A stretch of 64,000 bases of DNA from Luedemannella flava (GCF_039528515.1 NZ_BAAALT010000097.1:7671-71670), one strand, 5' to 3'. Shown: positions 27,982-36,706, counted from the stretch's first letter. Notes: generated by a model not told the origin, from the sequence alone. Made by a program: numbers and translations.

Positions 27982-28004
27982 CACAATTCGAAGCGGGTTT
28001 CGCC
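27982..28004. promoter_or_regulatory. Putative IclR operator upstream of gbcA
   Basis: CACAATT (27982-27988) and GGTTTCGCC (27996-28004) repeat the elements found in the betA-iclR gap. The site lies just downstream of the predicted -10 element of gbcA, a suitable place for a repressor. Confidence 0.35.
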
Positions 28005-28013
28005 GATCGCAAC

Positions 28014-28042
28014 AGCATTCCGGCCCGCCGGGACTCTGTCAA
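28014..28042 (-). promoter_or_regulatory. Candidate sigma70 promoter of gbcA
   Basis: Read leftward, a perfect TTGACA (28037-28042) is followed after 17 bases by AATGCT (28014-28019). The start codon of gbcA is about 70 bp further. A consensus -35 element is uncommon in such GC-rich DNA, which strengthens the call. Confidence 0.5.
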
Positions 28043-28156
28043 CGTTTTCATACCACGACGGTGGTCGATATGTTGCGTACCGTTGCCTTACCGAAACCAC
28101 GTACGCGCGAGTAACGTGCGATGGCACTGGAGGCAGCGGGCGTGATCCTCTTGGGG

Positions 28157-28204
28157 AATCCTGGGACGAAACCCACGGACATCCATTGATCCCGTCCCAG
28201 GATT
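28157..28204. terminator. 48-bp hairpin element A
   Basis: AATCCTGGGAC (28157-28167) pairs perfectly with GTCCCAGGATT (28194-28204) around a 26-base loop; one further G-C pair extends it. It lies 5 bp past the stop of the leftward L7/L12-repeat gene. Its geometry is identical to element B at 46185-46232, which differs in a stem base pair in a compensatory way. Confidence 0.65.
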
Positions 28205-28209
28205 CTTTG

Positions 28210-28665
28210 TCAGAGGGAGTCGATGGCGTTCTTGGCGTCGCGGAGGTTGGCGCCGGTCAGGTCGCGGTAGAGCTTGATGGCCTGGATCTTCTGGCCGCGG
28301 GACGTGAGGTCGCGGAGCTGGCGCCAGGCGGCGTCGTCGAGGACGCTGGGGGTGACGGGCGGCAGCGGGTCGTGGGAGAGCGGGTTGCCGGTCTCGAAGC
28401 GTTCGACGGCGCGCTTGGCGTCCGCGAGGTTCGCGCTGGTCGCCTCGCGGTACACCTTGATGGCCTCGATCTTGCGGCCGTGCCGCAGGAGGTCGGCGAT
28501 CCGTTCCTCCATGGTGGCCGGTGGGGCGGCCGGGGCGGCGCGCCGGGCCAGCTGGGAGCCGACCAGGTCGGTGCCCTGGGCGCGGCGCCGCACGCCGGAG
28601 ACGACCAGGCCGGCGACGATGACGCCGGCGACGACGGCCAGCGCGATGATGAGGGGGTCCGGCAT
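28210..28665 (-). CDS. Membrane protein with two ribosomal L7/L12-like repeats
   Basis: A 151-residue protein. A transmembrane helix (LIIALAVVAGVIVAGLVVSG) occupies residues 5-24, followed by a basic stretch. Two copies of an L7/L12 C-terminal-like motif follow: KIEAIKVYREATSANLADAK at about 65-84 and KIQAIKLYRDLTGANLRDAK at about 129-148. In the ribosomal stalk protein this helix pair binds translation GTPases. Here it is membrane-tethered, so its partner is unknown. ATG at 28665 is 27 bp after the glycerophosphotransferase-like gene, so they may share a transcript. Confidence 0.8.
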   Translation of the reverse strand: MPDPLIIALAVVAGVIVAGLVVSGVRRRAQGTDLVGSQLARRAAPAAPPATMEERIADLLRHGRKIEAIKVYREATSANLADAKRAVERFETGNPLSHDPLPPVTPSVLDDAAWRQLRDLTSRGQKIQAIKLYRDLTGANLRDAKNAIDSL

Positions 28666-28692
28666 GACGTCACGCTAACAGCGGCGCGCCCC

Positions 28693-30759
28693 TCAGCCGT
28701 GGGCCGCGATCACCTCGCCGCGCGCCTGGGCGGGCACGGTGCGCGCCGGCAGGGTCGCCTCCACCGCGTCGAGTGCCGCGACGAACCGGGTGTACGAGTC
28801 CGGCTCGGCTGGGCCGAGCAGGTACTCCCGGGTGATCCGGCGGGTCCCGGCCAGCGGGTCGGCGCCCGGGGCGGCGCCCCGCACGGCCGCCACGACCTCG
28901 GCGAGGCCGGCCGCGTCGGGAGCGATCAGGTACGCGCCGGCGGCCGTCGCGTTCGCCGCCCGGAACGTGTCGTCGTCGATGCCCGAGACGTTCGCCATGA
29001 CGTACGGCTTGTCGCTGACCGTGAAGTCCGACGCCACCGCGGAGATGTCGCAGACCAGCAGGTCCGCCTCGTTGTAGCAGGAGACCAGGTCGGGCGCGCG
29101 GTCGGTGACCACGCGGTGCGACCAACGGCCGACCGCCGCCCAGTCGGCCTCCCGCAGCTGCCGCTCGCACGCGACCAGCTCCGCGAAGGCGGCCGGGTCG
29201 CGGCGCCCGTGGTCGCGGGCGAGCTGCGCCTCGTCGCGGTCACCTGAGGGCTCGGCCAGCTCCGCGATGCGGGCCGTCAGCGAGCGGACCTGCTCGGCGG
29301 CGGCCGCGCGGGTGGCGGTATCCGCCACATAGGAAGGGTCGGCCGCGAAGGCCGGGTCGGCGGCGCGGCGGGCGTTCGCCTCCGCCACCAGGGCGGCGAT
29401 CTTTCTGCTGGCGGTGGCGGCGCCGGGGTCGCGGCTGCCGGTGAGCGGGTGCGGCTTGTAGATGACGCGGACCGGCGGATCGAGGCTCAGCAGGGCGGTG
29501 ACGATGGCGGCGCCGGCGGCGCGCACGGACGAGACATCGAACGTCGACGCGACGCCCTCCCACGTCGGGGCGTACAGGACGGTGAACGGGCGGGTGCCCG
29601 GCGCGACCGCCGGGGCGATGCCGGCCGTCTGCGGGCGGCCCACCTCCACGATGTCGCGGTCGGCCACCGCCCCGCCCCCGGCCACCCGGTACCGGTCGCG
29701 GGCCGCCGGACCGGCGACCCAGACCTCGTCGTAGACGCGGGCGAACCGGTTGTAGTTCGCCTCCTTGTCGCTCTCGCAGTGGTTGATGAAGACGTGGCGG
29801 GCGCTGCGTACGCGCAGCATGTGGATGTTCTTGGCGGCGTGGGCGACGTAGAACACCACCCGGGCCTGCGGCAGCGCCAGATCCTGCACGTCGGCCGAGG
29901 TCGGCACGCACAGGATCGGCAGCGACGTGGGCGCGATACGGGGCAGGTGCACGCGCTCGCGGACCAGGATCAGCGTGCGCCGCGGCAGCTTGTGCAGCGT
30001 GGGCAGCCACTGGTCGATCTGGTATGTCGACGTGCCGTCGCCGGCGAGCGAGAAGTAGACGACCACCTCGGGGCGGAACGCCGCGACCTGGCGCGCGATC
30101 TCGGCCTTCACCCGGTCCGCGTCGCCGAGGTGCCGGTTGCGGCCGACGTGCGCGGCCGCCATCCCGGCCACCCCGGCCACCCCGGCCACGGTCAGCGTCG
30201 CGAGGATGATCGCGCTCATGCCCGTACCCGCGAGGTGGTCGAGGAGGACCCCGGCGGCGAGGGGGAGGCCCGCGTAGATCAACCAGCCGCGGTGGGCGTG
30301 CCCCAGCCACGCCGGCGGCGCGTCCGGGATGCGCAGGGCATCCAGGTTCAGGTTGCGCGTCAGCAGCGGGAACGTGCGCAGCAGCACCACGTTGCGCAGC
30401 CGGTTCGCGAGCAGGCCGCGCAGCAGGTGCAACGCCAGCAGCGCCACGGCGAGCGCGACGGCCACCGCGGTGGGCGCCACCCGCACGGCGAACGCGAGGA
30501 TCGCCCCGTCGCGCAGCAGCAGCCGGTGCGGCGCGTCGAGCTGCGCGCGCTTGAGCGCGGTGACCAGGCCCGGCGCGCGGCGCGGGGTCTGCCGTTCGGC
30601 GAGGCAGACGACGGTCAGGCTGATCGCGAAGGCGGCGGCCGAGGGGATGGCCGCGCCCACGAACAGTCCCGGGTACGCCGCGACGAACAGCACCGACCAG
30701 CCGAGCGCGACCCTCCGGTTGCCCTTGAGGCCCGTCCTGAGTCTCTGCTTGATTCCCAC
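28693..30759 (-). CDS. CDP-glycerol glycerophosphotransferase-like membrane enzyme
   Basis: A protein of about 688 residues. The N-terminal third has four or five hydrophobic helices (WSVLFVAAYPGLFVGAAIP, AVAVALAVALLALHLL, LIYAGLPLAAGVLLDHL, SAIILATLTVAGVAGVAG). The C-terminal two thirds match the CDP-glycerol:poly(glycerophosphate) transferase (TagF-like) fold: HVFINHCESDKEANYN, VLYAPTWEGV, VIYKPHPLTG and DLLVCDISAVASDF, where the HP and S/D pairs are catalytic in the family. It probably builds a teichoic-acid-like or other phosphate-linked wall polymer. GTG at 30759 is favoured; GTG at 30765 is close by. It lies downstream of the surface protein gene. Confidence 0.8.
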   Translation of the reverse strand: MGIKQRLRTGLKGNRRVALGWSVLFVAAYPGLFVGAAIPSAAAFAISLTVVCLAERQTPRRAPGLVTALKRAQLDAPHRLLLRDGAILAFAVRVAPTAVAVALAVALLALHLLRGLLANRLRNVVLLRTFPLLTRNLNLDALRIPDAPPAWLGHAHRGWLIYAGLPLAAGVLLDHLAGTGMSAIILATLTVAGVAGVAGMAAAHVGRNRHLGDADRVKAEIARQVAAFRPEVVVYFSLAGDGTSTYQIDQWLPTLHKLPRRTLILVRERVHLPRIAPTSLPILCVPTSADVQDLALPQARVVFYVAHAAKNIHMLRVRSARHVFINHCESDKEANYNRFARVYDEVWVAGPAARDRYRVAGGGAVADRDIVEVGRPQTAGIAPAVAPGTRPFTVLYAPTWEGVASTFDVSSVRAAGAAIVTALLSLDPPVRVIYKPHPLTGSRDPGAATASRKIAALVAEANARRAADPAFAADPSYVADTATRAAAAEQVRSLTARIAELAEPSGDRDEAQLARDHGRRDPAAFAELVACERQLREADWAAVGRWSHRVVTDRAPDLVSCYNEADLLVCDISAVASDFTVSDKPYVMANVSGIDDDTFRAANATAAGAYLIAPDAAGLAEVVAAVRGAAPGADPLAGTRRITREYLLGPAEPDSYTRFVAALDAVEATLPARTVPAQARGEVIAAHG

Positions 30760-30832
30760 GTGCACCCCAGCCCGTCGTCGGCGGAGCACGACGGTAACAA
30801 CGCGGGTTCACCACACACAATCCTCCGGCGGA

Positions 30833-32386
30833 TCACGCCCCGTCGTCGCGCCTGCGACGGGCCGCGAGGAGGAACGCGGCGCCGGCCAGGATCAGCCCCG
30901 CGCCGGCCCAGGCCCGGGCGGTGGCTGCGGCGGACCCTGTCACGGGGAGCGTGCCGCCCGGTGGACCCGATAGACCGGTGGTCGACGCGACGACGGGTAG
31001 GCCGCCACCGCCGGCGGCCCCGCCTCCGCCGCCACCGCCCGTGGCGGTGGGCGTCGGTTCACCCGCCGTCGGGCTTGCCGTTACCGGAGGGCCGGTCGGC
31101 GCCGTCGTTGTCTCCGTGGGTGCGGCGGTTGTTTCGGTGGGTGCGGCGGTTGTTTCGGTGGGGGCCGCGGTTGTTTCGGTGGGGGCCGCGGTGGTCTCCG
31201 TGGGTGCGGCGGTGGTTTCGGTGGGTGCGGCGGTGGTTGCGGTGGGGGTGCCGGTGGTCTCCGTGGTGGTCGGCGTGGGGGTGGCGGTCAGGCAGCTGAC
31301 CTGGGCAAGGAACGGGAAGTTGTGGATTTCGCCGCTGCGTACGGTCCCGACCGACGGCGGGCCGCCGTGGATGAGCGACTTGACGACCATGCTGCCCTCG
31401 TTGTTGCCCGGGCTGTCGTCGATGAAGTCCGCGTTCGGGGCGTAGATGGTGCCCTCGACGGACGCGGCCGCGGACGACGGCTGGACGATCCGGGTCGCGG
31501 TGGGGAAGTTCCACAGGATGTAGTGCGCGTCGAAGCTGCCGCTCAACGTGGGCATGCGCCAGGTGAAGTCGTCGCCGACGTCGCTCGTGTCGACGTTGAT
31601 GATCAGGGGCGAGGTGGCCGTCGGCGCCGTCGGGAAGTTCGCGACCGTGAGGTGGTTGGCCTCGGTGGCCGTCAGGTTGAGCACGTTGGTGACCCCGGCG
31701 GTCAGCGGGACCGTGACCTGCGTGTCGGCGGTGATGGGGCGGGTGATCGCGGTGCCGCCGGTGTCGGTGAGCGTGACGTTCTGTGCGCAGGTGGCCATCG
31801 CGGTGGCCTGCTGGCCCATCGTCGCGAAGGCGGTGCTGAAGTCCAGCACGCTCTTCTGGACGGTGGCCGGGTCCTGACGGGTGTTGAGCTGGATGTTCGG
31901 GTACGCGTTGTAGTCGTTGCCCGGCAGGATGCGGGTGCTCACCTGCGCGTTGTTGTTGTCGGTCCAGCGCGCGAAGCTGTTGGACATGTCGCCGATGTGG
32001 ACGTTGCTCGCGAGGCTGACGTACAGGCGGACGCCCGCGGTGCTCGCGGCCCAGTCGACCTGCCCGCCCACGACGAGCGAGGTCGGCAGGGTCTCGCCCG
32101 GGACGATGAAGTTGCCCGCGGTGACGAACGCGAGCTGGTAGTTGCCGCCGACGGTGAGGTCGCCGCCGACCGCGAGGGTCCCTTCGTTCTCGTTCGTGAT
32201 GAGGTTGGCGTCCTCGGCGACGTAGACGAGGAATCCGTCCGTGGGGTCCACGGGGTTGAAGGGTCCGACCGTCGCCCCCGACGCGCCCGTGGGCAGCATC
32301 ACCAGCACCGTGGCCAGGCCCAGGGCCGCCATGGCGGCGGTGACGGACATGGTCGCGCGGCGCGTTCGCCGGGAGATTGCAGGCAT
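30833..32386 (-). CDS. LPVTG surface protein with choice-of-anchor A domain
   Basis: A 517-residue exported protein. A signal peptide (to about residue 38, near GASG-A) leads into a choice-of-anchor A type beta domain (FNPVDPTDGFLVYVAEDANL, LAVGGDLTVGGNYQLA, VEGTIYAPNADF). A Thr/Pro/Glu region contains about seven copies of the heptad TTAAPTE. The C-terminus is a sorting signal: LPVTG, a hydrophobic stretch (AGAGLILAGAAFLLAA) and RRRRDDG, so a class E/F-like sortase could anchor it to the wall. No sortase is in the window. ATG at 32386 follows GGGCGG. The gene lies upstream of the wall-polymer enzyme. Confidence 0.85.
   Translation of the reverse strand: MPAISRRTRRATMSVTAAMAALGLATVLVMLPTGASGATVGPFNPVDPTDGFLVYVAEDANLITNENEGTLAVGGDLTVGGNYQLAFVTAGNFIVPGETLPTSLVVGGQVDWAASTAGVRLYVSLASNVHIGDMSNSFARWTDNNNAQVSTRILPGNDYNAYPNIQLNTRQDPATVQKSVLDFSTAFATMGQQATAMATCAQNVTLTDTGGTAITRPITADTQVTVPLTAGVTNVLNLTATEANHLTVANFPTAPTATSPLIINVDTSDVGDDFTWRMPTLSGSFDAHYILWNFPTATRIVQPSSAAASVEGTIYAPNADFIDDSPGNNEGSMVVKSLIHGGPPSVGTVRSGEIHNFPFLAQVSCLTATPTPTTTETTGTPTATTAAPTETTAAPTETTAAPTETTAAPTETTAAPTETTAAPTETTTAPTGPPVTASPTAGEPTPTATGGGGGGGAAGGGGLPVVASTTGLSGPPGGTLPVTGSAAATARAWAGAGLILAGAAFLLAARRRRDDGA
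31107..31253. repeat. 21-bp in-frame tandem repeat coding TTAAPTE heptads
   Basis: About seven 21-bp units lie in register within the surface protein gene, each coding one Thr-Thr-Ala-Ala-Pro-Thr-Glu heptad. Units differ mainly at third positions and at T/C or G/C sites, so the array has been under protein-level selection while remaining prone to slippage in copy number. Confidence 0.75.
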
Positions 32387-32456
32387 GGGTAAACCGCCCA
32401 TTTAGTGACAATTCCTACGACCAGGTATATCACTGAAAACGGACGCAAAGGCACAA

Positions 32457-33248
32457 TTAGCGCGAGGAGCGCCAGGTTGCTCCCGTGGCGCGCAGGTCCT
32501 CCTCGATCGCCGCCGCGGTCTCCCGCAGCGGCTCCAGGAACTGCTCGCGCATCTGTTCGGCCGAGCCCCGGCTCGCGTGCGTCGACAGGTTCACGGCCGC
32601 GATCACCCGACCGTCGCCGTCGCGGATCGGGGCGGCCAGCGAGATGAGCCCTTCCTCCAACTCCTGGTCGACGAGGGCGTACCCGCTGCGGCGGATCGAC
32701 AGCAACTCGGCCCGCAACCGCTTGGCGTCCGCGATCGTGTTCGGGGTGATCGCGGACAGCTTGGCCGTCGCCAGGTAGCCGTCCAGCCAGTCGTCGGACT
32801 GGCCGGCCAGCAGCACGCGACCCATCGAGGTGGCGAACGCCGGGAACCGGGTGCCCACCGCGATCGCGATGCGCATGATGCGCCGGGTGGGCACGCGGGC
32901 GATGTACACGACCTCGTCGCCGTCGAGGACGCACACCGACGACGACTCGTGCACCCGCTCGACCAGCCGCTCCAGGTGCGGCATCGCGACCTCGGGCAGC
33001 GACAGGCTCGACAGGTACGCGTACCCGAGCTCGAGGATCTTGGGCCGCAGCGAGAACAGGCGCCCGTCGAAGTGGACGTATCCCAGCTCGACCAGGGTGT
33101 GCAGGAACCGCCGCGCCGATGCCCGGTTCAGTCCGGTCGCCCGGGCGACCTCGGCCAGGGTCAGCTCGGGGTGCTCCGCGTCGAACGCGCGGATCACCGC
33201 CAGCCCACGGTCCAGGGACTGGACGAACTCGGTCGTCGGTTCGCTCAC
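32457..33248 (-). CDS. pcaR: IclR-type regulator of the beta-ketoadipate pathway
   Basis: A 263-residue IclR protein of the PcaR/PobR/PcaU group. The winged helix spans residues 7-70 (VQSLDRGLAVIRAFDAEHPE, LTLAEVARATGLNRASARRF) and the effector domain follows (HESSSVCVLDGDEVVYIARV, GTRFPAFATSMGRVLLA). The group binds protocatechuate, beta-ketoadipate or 4-hydroxybenzoate. GTG at 33248 overlaps the pcaL stop by four bases, so it is the last gene of the pca operon. The palindromes GTTCG-N5-CGAAC between pcaI and pobA are its likely targets. Confidence 0.9.
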   Translation of the reverse strand: MSEPTTEFVQSLDRGLAVIRAFDAEHPELTLAEVARATGLNRASARRFLHTLVELGYVHFDGRLFSLRPKILELGYAYLSSLSLPEVAMPHLERLVERVHESSSVCVLDGDEVVYIARVPTRRIMRIAIAVGTRFPAFATSMGRVLLAGQSDDWLDGYLATAKLSAITPNTIADAKRLRAELLSIRRSGYALVDQELEEGLISLAAPIRDGDGRVIAAVNLSTHASRGSAEQMREQFLEPLRETAAAIEEDLRATGATWRSSR

Positions 33249-34402
33249 GTCGGCTCTGTCTCCTCACCGGTCGCCGCGAGCGTACGCCGGGCCACCGCGA
33301 ACGCCGCGTTGGCGGCGGGGACACCAGCGTAGATGGCGACCTGGAGCAGCACCTCGGAGATCTCCTCCGGCGTCACCCCGTTACGCAGCGCGGCCCGCAC
33401 GTGCACAGCGAACTCCCCGCTGCGCAGCGTGGCGAGCATGGCCAGCGTGATGAGGCTGCGTTCGCGCCGGCCCAACCCGTCGCGCGTCCAGACCTCACCC
33501 CACGCGTACCGGGTGATCAGGTCCTGGAAGTCGGCGGTGAACGCGTCCGTGTCCGCCACGGCGCGGTCGACGTGCGCGTCCCCGAGCACGGCGCGCCGCA
33601 CGGCCATGCCCGCGGCGTGCCGGGTCGCGGTCGGCACTGCGGCCGCGTCACCCACGACCTCGCCGGCCAGGTGCCGCGCGAACAGGTCCGTGACCGCGTC
33701 GGGTCGCTGCAGCGCCGCGAGGTGCGCGGCGCCGGGCACGACCGCGAACCGCGCGCCGGGCACGGTCGCCGCGATCTCGGCGCCCAGCGCCGGCGGGATG
33801 GCCAGGTCGTCGGCCGCCGCGATGACCAGCGTCGGCGCCGCGATGCGGGGCAGGTCGGCCCGCAGGTCCATGGCGGCGATCGCCTCGCAGCACGCCGCGT
33901 AGCCGTCCGCCGGCGTGCCCAGCAGCATGGCGCGCGGCGCCGGGCCGGGGTCGAACCCGGGCGTGAACCACCGGGCCAGCACCGCGTCGGCGATGCTCGC
34001 GAGGCCGCCGGCCCGCACCGCCGCCGCGCGGTCGAGCCACCCCTTCGCCGGCGGCAGGAACGCCGCCGTGCACACCAGCGCCAGCCGGTCCACCCGCTCG
34101 GGCGCGTGCGCGGCCAGCCACATCCCGACCATCCCGCCCAGCGACAGGCCGGCGTAGTGCGCCCGCGCAACCCCCAGGTGGTCCAGCAACGCGAGCACGT
34201 CCCGGCCGAGATCCGCAACGTCCCAGACCCCAGGGGGTACGGGCGAGCGCCCGTGCCCCCGGTGGTCGAACCGCACCACGCGGTAGCGCTCCGACAGCGC
34301 CCGGGCGGGCGCCGCCCACAGCGAGACGTCGCTGCCCAGCGACCCGCCGAGCAGCAGCACGGGCGCGTCCGCCGGCCCGTCGACCACGTGATGGAGCGTC
34401 AT
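33245..34402 (-). CDS. pcaL: PcaL: enol-lactonase fused to carboxymuconolactone decarboxylase
   Basis: A 385-residue two-domain enzyme. Residues 1-245 are an alpha/beta hydrolase, 3-oxoadipate enol-lactonase (PcaD), with RFDHRGHGRS, nucleophile elbow GLSLGGMVG and the C-terminal His in GAAHLA. Residues about 260-380 are 4-carboxymuconolactone decarboxylase (PcaC), with WTRDGLGRRERSLITLAMLA and HVRAALRNGVTPEEISEVLL. The fusion catalyses two consecutive steps to 3-oxoadipate and is known from other actinobacteria. ATG at 34402 overlaps the pcaB stop as ATGA. Confidence 0.94.
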   Translation of the reverse strand: MTLHHVVDGPADAPVLLLGGSLGSDVSLWAAPARALSERYRVVRFDHRGHGRSPVPPGVWDVADLGRDVLALLDHLGVARAHYAGLSLGGMVGMWLAAHAPERVDRLALVCTAAFLPPAKGWLDRAAAVRAGGLASIADAVLARWFTPGFDPGPAPRAMLLGTPADGYAACCEAIAAMDLRADLPRIAAPTLVIAAADDLAIPPALGAEIAATVPGARFAVVPGAAHLAALQRPDAVTDLFARHLAGEVVGDAAAVPTATRHAAGMAVRRAVLGDAHVDRAVADTDAFTADFQDLITRYAWGEVWTRDGLGRRERSLITLAMLATLRSGEFAVHVRAALRNGVTPEEISEVLLQVAIYAGVPAANAAFAVARRTLAATGEETEPT

Positions 34403-35454
34403 GTCCGGGCCGCGGCGAGGTTGGCGGCCATCCGGTCCGGGTGCACCTGGAGGTTGTCGAGCATGGCCCGGGCGTGGTGGGCGGCGCCGGCGGTGACCCG
34501 CAGCAGCTCGGTGAGCGTGGGCCACTCGGCCTGCCAGCGGCCCGCGGCGCGCTGCAGCTCCTGCGGCATCCCCGCGAAGAGGGTCGCGACCAGGGCCGGC
34601 GCGCGGTGGGCGGCGGCGATGGTGAGCACGGCGCGGGCCGGGTTGCGCTTGTGCGGCATGGCCGACGACCGGCCGCCGTCGGCGGAGGCCTCGCTCACCT
34701 CGCCGATCTCGGCCTGCGCGAGCAGGACCACGTCGAGCGCCACCTTGCCGAGCGTGCCGGCGACCACACCGAGCGCGGCCCCCAGCTCGGCGACCCGCGC
34801 CCGGTCGGTCTGCCACGGCTCGGTGTAGTGGATGCCGAGCAGCTTGGCCATCTGGATGCCGATCTGCCGGCCCCTGACGCCGAAGGCGGCGGTGTTGCCC
34901 ACCGCCCCGCCCAGCTGGACGACCGGCCGTGGGCGGGACAGGCCCGCCCGGGCATAGCCGATGGCGTCCAGCCACCCGCCGGCCGTCCCGGCGAACGTGA
35001 TCGGCTCGGCCGGTTGGAGTAGCGTCCGGCCCAGCTGCGCGCTGTCGCGGTGCTGCCTGACGAGGTCGCCGAGGCGGTCGACGCAGCCGCGCAGGTCCTT
35101 CTCGATGATCGGCCGGGTCCGGTGGGTCACCAGCATCATCGCGGTGTCGACGATGTCCTGGCTGGTGGCGCCGACGTGGACGTGCTCGGCGTGCTCCGGC
35201 ACGGCCGCCCGGATCGCCTCGACGAGTGGGATCACCGGGGTGGCGGAGGCGACCGCCGCGCGGGCGAGGTCGGCGGGGTCGACCAGGTCCGTCGCGCAGG
35301 CCGTGGCGATCGCGTCGGCCGCAGCCTCGGGGATCATGACGCGGGCCGCGCACGCGCGCGCCAGGGCGGCCTCGACGTCCAGCATGGCCCGCACCCACGC
35401 CGCGTCGCCTGTCGCCGCGACCGCCGCGGGCGCGCCGAACGTCTCGTCAAACAT
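34399..35454 (-). CDS. pcaB: 3-carboxy-cis,cis-muconate cycloisomerase
   Basis: A 351-residue member of the fumarase/aspartase superfamily that cyclises carboxymuconate to carboxymuconolactone. The superfamily signature is SSAMPHKRNPARAV near residue 263, and the other conserved regions are VGATSQDIVDTAMML and GRTLLQPAEPITFAG. Classical PcaB proteins are about 450 residues; this one lacks most of the C-terminal domain and ends at the overlap with pcaL. Since the next gene starts exactly there and the catalytic signature is complete, it may be a natural short form. It overlaps pcaG by 8 bp. Confidence 0.88.
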   Translation of the reverse strand: MFDETFGAPAAVAATGDAAWVRAMLDVEAALARACAARVMIPEAAADAIATACATDLVDPADLARAAVASATPVIPLVEAIRAAVPEHAEHVHVGATSQDIVDTAMMLVTHRTRPIIEKDLRGCVDRLGDLVRQHRDSAQLGRTLLQPAEPITFAGTAGGWLDAIGYARAGLSRPRPVVQLGGAVGNTAAFGVRGRQIGIQMAKLLGIHYTEPWQTDRARVAELGAALGVVAGTLGKVALDVVLLAQAEIGEVSEASADGGRSSAMPHKRNPARAVLTIAAAHRAPALVATLFAGMPQELQRAAGRWQAEWPTLTELLRVTAGAAHHARAMLDNLQVHPDRMAANLAAART

Positions 35455-36004
35455 CGAAGAACACCGTCTCCCCGGCGCCCTGCAGGCAAACGTCGAACCG
35501 GTAGCCGCCGTCGACCGGCCGCGCGATCAGGGTGTCGCGCCGGTCGGCGTCCACCGTGGCCAGCACGGGGTCGGCGGCGTTGTCCTCGTCGGCGAAGTAG
35601 ATCCGGGTGACGACCCGGTCGAGCAGCCCGCGCGCGAAGACCGACACGTTGACGTGCGGCGCCTCGGTGGCGCCCTCGGGCGTGGGCAGCGCGCCGGGCT
35701 TGAGGGTGCGGATCGCGTAGCCGCCGTCGGCGGTGGTCGCGCAGCGGCCCCACCCACGGAACCCGGGACAGGCCGATGGGCCGCGCGGGTCGTCCGGGTG
35801 GGCGAAGCGGCCGTCCGGGTCGGCCTGCCAGGTCTCCACGAGCGCGTCCGTGACCGGGGCGCCGGAGCCGTCGTGGACCCGCCCGCTGATGACGATCGCG
35901 CCGGGGGTGCCCTCGGCGACCACGTCCGGCCCGTCGTCCCACAGCAGCCCGAGGTGCAGGTAGGGCCCCGCCGTCTGGGACGGGGTGGGCGCCAGGTCAG
36001 TCAT
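35447..36004 (-). CDS. pcaG: Protocatechuate 3,4-dioxygenase alpha subunit
   Basis: A 185-residue intradiol dioxygenase alpha chain. It shows TPSQTAGPYLHLGL at the N-terminus, GSGAPVTDALVETWQADPDG, GFRGWGRCATTADGGYAIRT, and APHVNVSVFARGLLDRVVTR then IYFADE. The alpha chain lacks the iron ligands and pairs with PcaH to cleave protocatechuate. ATG at 36004 overlaps pcaH by 8 bp. Confidence 0.94.
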   Translation of the reverse strand: MTDLAPTPSQTAGPYLHLGLLWDDGPDVVAEGTPGAIVISGRVHDGSGAPVTDALVETWQADPDGRFAHPDDPRGPSACPGFRGWGRCATTADGGYAIRTLKPGALPTPEGATEAPHVNVSVFARGLLDRVVTRIYFADEDNAADPVLATVDADRRDTLIARPVDGGYRFDVCLQGAGETVFFDV

Positions 36005-36706
36005 CGTGCGGTGCCTCCATGGGCGTGGCCGCCGGGCCGCGCAGGACGATGTCGAACTCGAACGCCAGTTGGTACATCGGCGTGGTGCCGGCGAGGCTGA
36101 ACCGGGAGACGAGCCGCTCGCGCGCCGCCGGGTCGGGGATCGCGCCCAGCACCGGGTCGTACGGGATCAGCGGGTCGTCCGGAAAGTACATCTGGGTGAC
36201 GAGGCGCTGGGTGAAGGCGCGCCCGAACAACGAGAAGTGGATGTGCGCGGGCCGCCACGCGTTGTGGTGGTTGCGCCACGGGTACGCCCCGGGCTTGACG
36301 GTCGTGAACCCGTACCGCCCGTCGGCGTCCGTGAGCACCCGGCCGACGCCGGTGAAGTGCGGGTCGAGCGGGGCGTCCCAGTTGTCCGCCGCGTGGCGGT
36401 AGCGGCCGGCGGCGTTGGCCTGCCACACCTCGACGAGGCTGTCGCGCACCGGCCGGCCGTCCGAGTCGAGCACCCGGCCGAACACCCGGATGCGCTGCCC
36501 CTGCGCCTCGCCGCCGAGCGCGTGCGTCAGGTCGTCGTCGCCGGGCCGGATCCGGTCGGCGCCGAGCATCGGGCCGGTCACCTCGGTGAGGTTCTGCGGC
36601 AGCAGCACGAGGTCGCGCTTCGGGTGCCGCAGGGCGGTCGACCCGTACCCCGGGCTGTCCAGCGGCGGGTGCACCCCCACCGGCCGCTCGTACGAGGGGA
36701 GGACGA

